Shown piece after piece: positions 24,784-31,388 of a stretch of 31,388 nucleotides of DNA; the first letter of the stretch is position 1, and every line of letters begins with the position of its first letter. A program made the translations under genes and the position numbers. Origin of the DNA: Reticulitermes lucifugus. Its lineage: Eukaryota; Arthropoda; Insecta; Blattodea; Rhinotermitidae. The stretch is taken from contig JAKCWW010004968.1 in assembly GCA_026260175.1 (NCBI GenBank), positions 7,254-38,641 on the forward strand, written 5' to 3'. Below the pieces are notes generated by a model, which saw only the letters and a list, made by a program, of their open reading frames with translations, made no database searches and was not told where the DNA came from.

Positions 24784-25900
24784 ACCCAATACCCAAAGAT
24801 AAAAAAAGAAAAGAATTACAAACCATCCAAGATACAGTAATAAGTAACCAATACCGTACAAACATCATTCACTCAATATAAAAGAAGATTAACCAGAAAA
24901 AACAAACAATTGATGACAACAGAAAAAGAAGAAATGGGTGACCTTAAATTATATAGGCACAGAAGTGCATCACATCACAAAACTATTTAAAAAAACTCGA
25001 TACAAGTACTGCCTACATAACCAAAACAACATTGGCAGAATGCTAAATACCAACATGAAAAAAACACAGCAACATTCCAACTCAGATGTCCTGACTGCAT
25101 ACATAAATATACTGCACAGACAGGTAGACAATTTAAAATCAAATACAAAGAACACCTACTAGCCTTCAAAACCAATAAAAATACCTCAGTGTTTGCTCAA
25201 CACCTAAGGGACAACATACATACCATGGGACCCATGGAGGACATTACGGACGTCTTATATATAACACAAAAAGGAAGACACTTAAGACACTCTTGAAAAA
25301 TACTATACATATTGAAAAACAAAAAAAGGGAACCCAAATCAATGATTAAAAAATACAGTTACAGAAAACAAAATCTTCAACATATTAATAGAATATGACC
25401 TATGGATAGATGGCATCATAGCATCACAATGTCATACTCATAGCACACCACTTATTACCAGTTAGTGTCTTCCGAACTTTTGAACAGGCACTATATATAA
25501 AATACCAGTACCATCCAGACACCAGTTTCTACAAACTACCTTCCAAAGCATAAGTACAATACAACTTCAAAGACTAAACAATGTTAAAACTCAAATTAAA
25601 CAAATATTAGCTACAACATAATAATATTCGCAGGTAGCAAAACAAACTCAGACAACCAATCCAACAGAAAACAAAACCTGCAAGACATTAGTCCATGAAG
25701 CCCATGCTGTCTTTCATCTACTACATCAAGATACAATAATATATAATCCACACACATTTTAAACAATCATTTAACTTTTAAATTTTAGTTTTATTTTATT
25801 TTATACAATTTGACTCACACAGCAACATATATTTTAACTAATTTGTAAATCTGAGATTGCAATTATAAACATCCTCACACTTGTATACATTTCCTTTTAG

Positions 25901-26714
25901 AGGCAGGTCTCGTTTTATGCTAGGGTTACGTTCCTGAAAAAGTCACGCAAATTGAAATCGCGGGGATCGAACACAAAATTCCCATTTAAAACAGTGTATT
26001 CCTGGGGGTTAGGGGACTGACAACCTCATCCTATATAGTGTATGACTATACCACCACTGGACATACGGACCTGTAGAGTATATATGTGCTGTATATACAG
26101 TATATGTACGTTTCTATACAATATATTTATTTCTAATGCAATAAAAATGTAAGAGACTCTCATCCACGGATTTGGTACGGTTCATTATGATAGGACTGTG
26201 GTAGTCTTGCTACATAAACAAAAACTTTAGTTCCTGACTTAGCACTTTCTTTAATTCTATCAGCATTATCATGAAATTATGTACGCAGCTATGAGCGAGT
26301 TTAACATTACGGCATATGTCAATAATTCATTCACCTTTTTAAAGTCAGCTTATTACACCTAATTTCTCTTCAACACTGATTGCCTTTCACCGATTTTCAC
26401 TCGGATTGCACTTGGTGACATAGATTTATGTTTCTCACTCATGCTGGTTAAGAAAAGCAAATGCTGTTGAAGAGGAAACTAAATGAGCCGCACGATTATA
26501 TCACCAAAGTAATCAATCCATACACGTGACTAATGGTGTGACAGTAACGTCACTTTTTGCTAGCCTCCTACAGAAGATAAGTGTGGCCACGGATCGTCTA
26601 TGCCAAACTGCATTAAACTGAAAATTATTGCGTAAATTTGAAAAGTGGTGTAAATTTGTAAGTCGCATTAAAGCGAAATGCGCAAAAAGAAATCACATAA
26701 AACGAGACCTGCCT
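25901..26714. mobile_element. 814-bp TIR element inserted in the PLE right arm
   Basis: AGGCAGGTCTCGTTTTATG at the left and its exact inverse CATAAAACGAGACCTGCCT at the right form a 19-bp terminal inverted repeat. The interior has ACGCAAATTGAAATCGCGGG and GCATTAAAGCGAAATGCGCA, segments of the type found in pogo/Tigger-like non-autonomous elements. No transposase is readable. The left PLE arm lacks it, which confirms a later insertion. I could not define the target-site duplication. Confidence 0.8.
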
Positions 26715-26733
26715 GTGTGCATTTTATACTCTT

Positions 26734-26771
26734 GGCCTGAAGATGACCCTGTGAGGTTGGAACACGTTGCC
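26734..26771 (+). ncRNA. Hammerhead-ribozyme-like motif, PLE right arm (mutated)
   Basis: Plus strand: GGC, CTGAAGA, T, GACC/GGTT with loop CTGTGA, then GGAAC where GAAAC is required, GTT, GCC. Compared with the left arm it has a damaged GAAA core, so this copy is probably inactive. Confidence 0.55.
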
Positions 26772-26825
26772 ACATTAAAGACATAAAACATACTAGTTGT
26801 GATGATGGCATTTTATTTCTCTTAT

Positions 26826-27294
26826 TAAAAGTCTGTAACAATATCCTCTGTTACATTTCTACAAGATTCTGACAATGGTGTATCACACTTAGGATTATTT
26901 GCATCTTGCACTTTATGCATCGTCTGGTGTTTAAAAAAGTTAATAAACGTGATATTCATTTTCTATTTTGATTGCATTTCTTAATTTTAAACCACCAGGC
27001 AACAGACAAAGTCCAAGAAGCAAATGATCTTAAATATCCTCTAATTCTTCGGTGTATGAATTATCCACCACCTACAAAATCCTGAGTCAATTCTACGACA
27101 CAATATATAAGTTAAACTGTATTTTGAAGGATTCTATGACTGACTATGCAAGAAAAACATCACATATATGAAACATCATAATAAGCTGCACTGTAGAATT
27201 CAATGTACCTTGTGTCTTTTGCATGTCCTTAATGAACTGACAATAACAGAAGTGCAAAGTTTATGAACCAAGGGTAAAATTGTCCCTATGCACA
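26826..27294. other. Intergenic sequence, nothing recognised
   Basis: AT-rich, with no exon, repeat or TE boundary that I can support. Confidence 0.4.
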
Positions 27295-27562
27295 CCATGA
27301 TGTGGAGAGTGGAGGCATGGCTCCATTTATTCTTAACCTAAGCACTAGATGGAGATCAATGGTAAGCTTCATGCCCTGGCTGCTTTGCCCCTGGGAAATG
27401 AACCCCTGGTATCCACTGAATAGGAGGCTGGGTGGGCCCCAGAGCCAGTCTGAATATTTTGATGGATAGGAAATCTCGATCCTGCAGGGAATCAAACCAT
27501 GATTCCTCAGTCTTTCAGGGCACAGCCTAGTGTCTATACCAACTATGCTAACCTGGCTCCCT
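27295..27562 (-). mobile_element. tRNA-derived SINE, full-length-like copy
   Basis: On the minus strand it starts GGGAGCCAGGTTAGCATAG. It has an A box (TTAGCATAGTTGGTATAG, reverse of 27534-27551) and a good B box (GGTTTGATTCC, reverse of 27488-27498). The body matches the copy at 11603-11874, for example CAGGGGCAAAGCAGCCAGGG. The closer match to the tRNA box consensus suggests this is the better-preserved copy. Confidence 0.85.
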
Positions 27563-28631
27563 CTGAGAATCAACACAGTTGAAACAGGATAAGCAAAGAG
27601 TTCAAAAATGACTCTTTCCCCTTCTTTTTGGCCAACACACGTGGTATATACCTAGAGAAATGTTTATTTACAGTAGTATGATAAACTTTATGTTGAAAAT
27701 GTCTTAAATACATTTAACACTTCAGTCTTCTACTTGTGGATTCTCTGACTGACATGCGTTAACTCACTAATATTTACAGTAATGTCTTCTACACAACAAC
27801 ACACATTCTTTCCATTATAACAAAAATAGTAACTTTGAAATATACACCGTCAAGCATATACCTCAACTGTAGCATTATTAATTAACACCACTAAAATAAG
27901 ATGAAAGTCACTAGATATCGAACCTAACTTCATAAATGCATCAGTTATAAACAAACGACGACATATAAATGCAGGCAAATGTTATCTTCCAGTTTTTATT
28001 ATAACTTTCATGAGCTAATAACATGAGTGCTAGCACATCATGTGAATTTTATCATCTTATTACCCAAATTAATCTCAAATCATCTAAAAATTTAGGTTAC
28101 TAAGCACTTGTCTTTCCTTCAATAATTCCAAACACTACCATGGATATATACTAGAGCTTACTGATTCCAGCCAGGGGTTTATGCCTCTACTCCACATATA
28201 AGAATCTTCCATATATGTTGATACAATATTTTCAATCTGTACGGGTTGACTTGAGAATATGGCACCTGTTTTCAACATGGTTCATATATGGCTAACAGAC
28301 TACATTTAGTTTCCACCATAAGCCAATTACAAAGGGTTTTTACAAACTTAAAAAATTCAGTTGCCTTCACAGGATCATCAACATACTACATGTCATGCAT
28401 AATATAAATTAGCAATTCAATGTACAAGCATTTTGGAAATATTTGCTGTAATGCAGTAATACTCTGTCATTTGCATTATACCTCGCTCCACAACCTCACA
28501 AACATTTCTATAACTTCAAGGCATAAGGCACTCCATAATAACACAAATCTAGGTAGCCATTAAAGTATCAATATTTAGCTGCCTTAACCTTGAGTAAGAA
28601 CAGCATAAAACAGCTGTCATTTGGTTACAGT
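27563..28631. other. Downstream of ACSF3: 3' UTR and intergenic sequence
   Basis: The proximal part must include the ACSF3 3' UTR (minus strand, below 28632). A minus-strand AATAAA at 28000-27995 is the nearest polyadenylation-signal candidate I noticed, some 630 bp after the stop codon. No further genes are recognised. Confidence 0.45.
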
Positions 28632-28832
28632 TCACACACGTTGTTCTGCCTCTGGAAACACTGCCTTCAGAAGTTCTCGCTTGTTAACTTTTCCCATTGT
28701 GTTCTTGGGTAATTTTTCCACCACTTTAAGCACAGTTGGAATTGCATATGGTGCCATGTGTTCTTTTGACCATTCTCGAAGTTTAGAAAGAATGATTTCC
28801 TTGCCATTTTTTGGAACAACTACTGCTGCCAC
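28632..28832 (-). CDS. ACSF3: ACSF3-like acyl-CoA synthetase, terminal exon
   Basis: An acceptor (ATATAG) precedes GTG at 28832, and the frame runs 66 codons to TGA at 28634-28632. The product reads VAAVVVPKNGKEIILSKLRE, then WSKEHMAPYAIPTVLKVVEK, then LPKNTMGKVNKRELLKAVFP and AEQRV. This is the C-terminal subdomain of the ANL (acyl/aryl-CoA synthetase) superfamily. PKNTMGKVNK is the A10 motif with the catalytic lysine that supports adenylate formation. The family member with this arrangement is ACSF3, the mitochondrial malonyl-CoA/methylmalonyl-CoA synthetase that supplies matrix malonyl-CoA for mitochondrial fatty-acid synthesis. The join to the upstream exon is in phase. Confidence 0.92.
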   Translation of the reverse strand: MAAVVVPKNGKEIILSKLREWSKEHMAPYAIPTVLKVVEKLPKNTMGKVNKRELLKAVFPEAEQRV

Positions 28833-29959
28833 CTATATGAATAGAAACACAGTATAAGATCTGATGTTCATAATGTAGTGAATACCAAGATCAGAGTCTT
28901 CTGGAATGTGCAGTCTGATAAACAGATAACAATATTTGGGGGAACATGCTACCTCCACCTTCGGAAGACATAGAAGAAGACAGAGTGGAACCCTAAGATG
29001 GAAGCTGTAGGTTCCTCTGAAATGTTGGTACCTACTGACCAAACTAAATATGCCACAACCCAGAAGTACAAAATCTGAACAAGCAAGTAGTTTAGTTGAA
29101 AACTCAGTTCTTCTGGGATGTTATACCATGATGTTGGGGGAATATCCAAAGGCAGACCTGAATTTTCAGCAACACAACTGTGACAACCTCAAAACTCAAA
29201 ACTAGTTTATTTGTGTATCTCCCAGTATGTAAAAGAATAAATAGGGCTGCATTTCTTACGTAAATACAACAATCATGATTGTCATGACACATGATAAACC
29301 GGACACTGATCTTCAAATGACATTTGTCTTTTGTGTTTCTGCACTATGTAGTGATTAAATGTTCTGATGCTCTGGAGGAACATACTGTCTCCATCTTCAG
29401 GGTGAATGAACAGGCTCAAGTGGATGCTGAATGGAGGCATTATATTCCTCTGAAACATCAGAACTTGTAGTCATTGTATGGTGCAGAAACCCAACAGATA
29501 GTCATCATTTGAACCGCCAATGCCATGAAAATGTATTCGTCTTTTACATGTAACACACTAGCATTAACACACTGGTCACCATACTAATTCATATTTAGTA
29601 TATGCCCATTCTCCTAGTTTTTATAAATAAAAGCCATATTTTCTAAATGGACTTTACTTCCATCGTCATTTGGACAAGATACAAAGACATTCCAGAGTAT
29701 GAGAGTAGCTATGCCTCAGTGTCCAAGAGAAATGAAACTTCTTCATATCCTCATCCTTCTGAATATCAAAATAAAACCCATTCATAAAAGTTGTGCCTTT
29801 TTGTGTCAAAGTCTGCACTGATAGACAAATGAACATGAGTACTTTATATATGAGCACATATGAGTGTTATACATATCAAAAATGCACACACACAACTGCA
29901 TCAAAAGTAGTTCAAAATATTGCAAAACTGTCATGCCTGTAGCAAGTTTTGGTGCGTAC
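28833..29959 (-). other. Last ACSF3 intron with two small fold-back repeats
   Basis: The intron of 1127 nt has donor GTACGC at 29959 and acceptor at 28833. It contains two decayed ribozyme-like hairpins: about 28943-29036 (GTGGAACCCTAAGATGGAAG ... GGTTCCTCTGAAATGTTGGT) and 29362-29466 (GTTCTGATGCTCTGGAGGAA paired with TTCCTCTGAAACATCAGAAC). These resemble the 2.6-kb remnant. No exon is expected or seen within. Confidence 0.6.
29362..29466. repeat. Fold-back repeat in the ACSF3 intron
   Basis: GTTCTGATGCTCTGGAGGAA, ACTGTCTCCATCTTCAGGGT and the inverted GGAGGCATTATATTCCTCTG and AACATCAGAAC form arms of about 40 bp around a 25-bp centre. The CCATCTTCAGGG / CTGAAACATC signature places it with the ribozyme-motif repeats of this window. 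Confidence 0.6.
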
Positions 29960-30138
29960 CTTTTGTCCCCATGTAATGTCTGGCAGACCAATCACAGAGC
30001 AGTCAACAATGTCTGGATGTCCTAGCAGATGTGTCTCTATCTCCACTGCACTAACCTTATAGCCACCTGTCTTGATTATATCTACAGATGTCCGACCAAG
30101 TATCTTGTATGCTCCACCATCATAACAAGCTGTATCAC
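29960..30138 (-). CDS. ACSF3: ACSF3-like acyl-CoA synthetase, penultimate exon
   Basis: A TTTTAG acceptor precedes the exon start at 30138, and AAG|GTACGC marks the end at 29960. The 179 nt begin with the last two bases of a Gly codon. They encode [20 protein letters not shown], then [20 protein letters not shown], then [35 protein letters not shown] is the A8 hinge region of the ANL superfamily, about which the C-terminal domain rotates between adenylation and thioesterification. Phase and homology link it to the exon at 28832-28632. The adenylate-binding core lies in exons beyond the right edge; I found none between 30139 and 31388. Confidence 0.93.
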
Positions 30139-30551
30139 CTAAAAGAGTACAGTAACATTCAACAAACATAAACTCACTGGTTTTGGCCTTGTGGAATGTG
30201 ATGTCATTGACATGGGTACAAAAAAAATAGACTAACATGCCACCTCTCAGAATGAACATGAACACAGTAGGTTTCTCAGTACCTAGCTACTAGACTACAA
30301 GTGTCACATTCCAGAAGACCAGAATCATAATGCGGTGTTACCACTGTGAGAGCCTCATCTCATTAACTCAGTGATTCCTTACTACAGTCCCTAACCATGT
30401 AGTTAACAGGAACTCGCCTAATCAAGAAATGCACCACTCTTTTGGGATCTGATGAAACTTGACCATCTCAATGACCATGTCAATCTCTACAGTCAACCAT
30501 TACATCCAATTAATATCTACACAGCTATTTAAATTGCACAAATCATAACAC

Positions 30552-30672
30552 AGAAAAGAAGGAGGAGGAGGAAAATAAGAAGAAGAGTAGGAGGAGGAGA
30601 AGGAGAAGAAGAGGAAGAGGAGGAGGAGAAGCAGCAGCAGCATTAGCAGTAGCAGTGGCAACAGCAGCAACA
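30552..30672 (+). repeat. Trinucleotide-type purine-rich repeat
   Basis: GAAGGAGGAGGAGGAAAATA leads into GGAGGAGGAGAAGCAGCAGC and GCAGTAGCAGTGGCAACAGC. It has strong strand asymmetry (purines on plus) and a three-base period. Confidence 0.85.
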
Positions 30673-30819
30673 ACATTGGAACATTGGTGGTGGTAATTAT
30701 TCTTGGCTTCATGTATTCTGATATTACAATACATTGCTACACAAAGATCACAGGCTTGTTGTCAGACACCAGTGAGACACATTCCTCAAACATAAAACAA
30801 AATCATGTAAGATTTTGGA

Positions 30820-30933
30820 TGATGATGAAGAGGAGGAGGACACTGACGATGCTGATGACATCAGCAGCAGCAACAAAAAAAACAAAAACAACGGGGGCGG
30901 CAGCACCACCGCTGCCGCCACCACCACCACCAA
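30820..30933 (+). repeat. Second trinucleotide-type repeat block
   Basis: GATGATGATGAAGAGGAGGA, CATCAGCAGCAGCAACAAAA, GGGGGCGGCAGCACCACCGC and CCACCACCACCACCAACAAC follow in sequence. This is a graded composition that keeps a three-base period. Confidence 0.8.
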
Positions 30934-31333
30934 CAACATACGTGTTGTCATCCCGTTGTGTTCTTATTAAATCAAGTGAATTATATGTATTATAGATGTT
31001 GCAGCATGTCTTAAAAATGCAGTAAAGTATAGAGTTCTTGAATACTATGTTTTTCTTTCTTTTATTTAAATTTGAGTTGTGATTTTATGAAGGGACCTGC
31101 CACATCTTGATCCTTTGTCTACTTGAACAGAGCTGTGAACTATGTGTTTAAATATGGGCCAGGTTATTTGACACACATGTCATTGCAGCTGTTTAGGTTG
31201 TGGTAAACCAGTGCTTATTGACACTACACTCTATCCTACGGACGTTGGTAGACATCACTCTATAATGTAATGTGTAATGAATTTCATACATGATCCCAGG
31301 TAGGAAATGTGATGTGTTCAAGCCATGAATTAC

Positions 31334-31388
31334 CGTATATTCTCGAATCTAATCCGCACCCGAATCTAATCCGCACCCAGTTTTTGGC
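31334..31388 (+). mobile_element. Probable DNA-transposon terminus, cut by window edge
   Basis: CCGTATATTCTCGAATCTAA is followed by two copies of CGAATCTAATCCGCACCC in tandem. A CCGTAT-TCTCGAAT-like start with a repeated YGCACC unit is typical of the ends of some non-autonomous DNA transposons. Only 55 bp are visible, so the family cannot be fixed. Confidence 0.45.

Larger units (their letters stand above)
22746..25330 (+). pseudogene. Penelope-like RT and GIY-YIG endonuclease, degenerate
   Basis: Recognisable pieces in order: SIITKADKGNTSVISYKID (about 23185-23240); SPTAPSIRGLIKLHKE (about 23410-23457); DNNLRYASFDISYMYTNIP (about 23960-24020), RT motif A with its Asp; a motif-B-like IGTPTLSIL (about 24175). 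Then SEFYLQFTKHNHIITILNKH, VDDILI with the YVDD tyrosine turned into TAA (about 24495), KKFLDITLTRHKNSFQASIY and NSSCHPTEHKISGIQYVVNR. After a linker, CIHKYTAQTGRQFKIKYKEH and TSVFAQHLRDNIHTMGP (25080-25240) match the second half of the PLE GIY-YIG nuclease. Frameshifts, stops and two insertions make it non-functional. Confidence 0.85.
20965..26825 (+). mobile_element. Near-complete Penelope-like element with inverted arms, broken by later insertions
   Basis: The left arm is 20965-21398 plus 22669-22745. The right arm is 25455-25900 plus 26715-26825. They are inverted copies; for example GTTGCCACATTAAAGACA on the right matches the reverse of 21004-21024, and GGTGTCTG...TTTTATATGTATTGCCTG near 22675-22715 matches the reverse of 25470-25520. 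Between the arms are plus-strand reverse-transcriptase segments followed by a GIY-YIG-like region, the order found in PLEs. Each arm has a hammerhead-like motif. The element is interrupted by a mariner (21399-22666), two ribozyme-motif repeats (23475-23935, 24206-24410) and an 814-bp TIR element (25901-26714). It is certainly inactive. Confidence 0.85.
30139..31333. other. ACSF3 intron with strong low-complexity tracts
   Basis: At 30552-30672 there is a purine tract of GGA/GAA/GCA repeats. At 30820-30933 there is a GAT/GAG/GCA run leading to a CCACC/ACCACC run. Long open frames here (Leu/Ser/Pro runs) arise from these repeats and are not genes. The remainder is unremarkable. Confidence 0.7.

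Noticed and set aside
27488..27551. A genuine tRNA gene at the A/B-box sequence
   Set aside because: The boxes belong to a SINE that occurs at least three times in the window, and no cloverleaf with acceptor stem was evident.
13659..28631. Further conserved host exons between TENT4 and ACSF3
   Set aside because: I read both strands for conserved protein motifs and found only transposon coding remnants. Very short exons could be missed.
30500..30995. Several ORFs with poly-Leu, poly-Ser or poly-Pro
   Set aside because: They are produced by trinucleotide-type repeats within an ACSF3 intron, on both strands and in several frames.

Overview
This is a eukaryotic, intron-rich and AT-rich window, almost certainly from an insect with a large genome full of transposons. 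The grounds are GT-AG introns of up to 11 kb, insect-like versions of two conserved genes, and dense mariner, Tigger/pogo, LINE, tRNA-SINE and Penelope-like elements (PLEs). A cockroach, termite or other polyneopteran would fit, but that is inference. No bacterial operons, CRISPR arrays, tRNA genes or rRNA genes were seen.

Host genes. (1) A TENT4/PAPD5-7 (Trf4-type) non-canonical poly(A) RNA polymerase lies on the minus strand. Three coding exons are present (13455-13103, 12955-12785, 1772-1652) and the gene continues past the left edge. The reading frame is exact across both introns. The first intron is only 147 nt, a multiple of three, and has no in-frame stop. The second is 11,012 nt and splits the GS...DxD catalytic motif. 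(2) The last two exons of an ACSF3 (mitochondrial malonyl/methylmalonyl-CoA synthetase) gene lie on the minus strand at 30138-29960 and 28832-28632. The gene continues past the right edge. Just upstream of TENT4, divergently oriented, is a possible 7-codon first exon of an unidentified plus-strand gene (13638-13658).

Mobile DNA by region. 1-492: 5' half of a mariner. 2838-4320: 5'-truncated Tigger-like transposase pseudogene. 4795-5645, 6930-7182 and 9608-10218: fold-back elements whose arms carry hammerhead-ribozyme-like motifs. 7657-8330: another internally deleted mariner. 8930-9280: LINE 3' end. 11545-12140: about 145-bp tandem repeat interrupted by a SINE. 16.4 and 18.6 kb: Tigger-type MITEs. 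19.0-19.64 kb: a hairpin element and a LINE fragment containing an 82-bp palindromic MITE. 20.06-20.89 kb: an IS630/mariner-type transposase remnant.

The most striking structure is at 20,965-26,825. It is a near-complete but decayed PLE with inverted arms, each ending in a hammerhead-like motif pointing outward. Between the arms lie reverse-transcriptase pieces and a degenerate GIY-YIG region. At least four later insertions have broken it up: a palindromic mariner, two ribozyme-motif elements and an 814-bp TIR element. I found no clear new defence or metabolic system. The less ordinary observations are the paired outward-facing ribozyme-like motifs in several unrelated fold-backs, the mariner whose 5' half is replaced by an inverted copy of its 3' half, and the stop-free 3n intron in TENT4.
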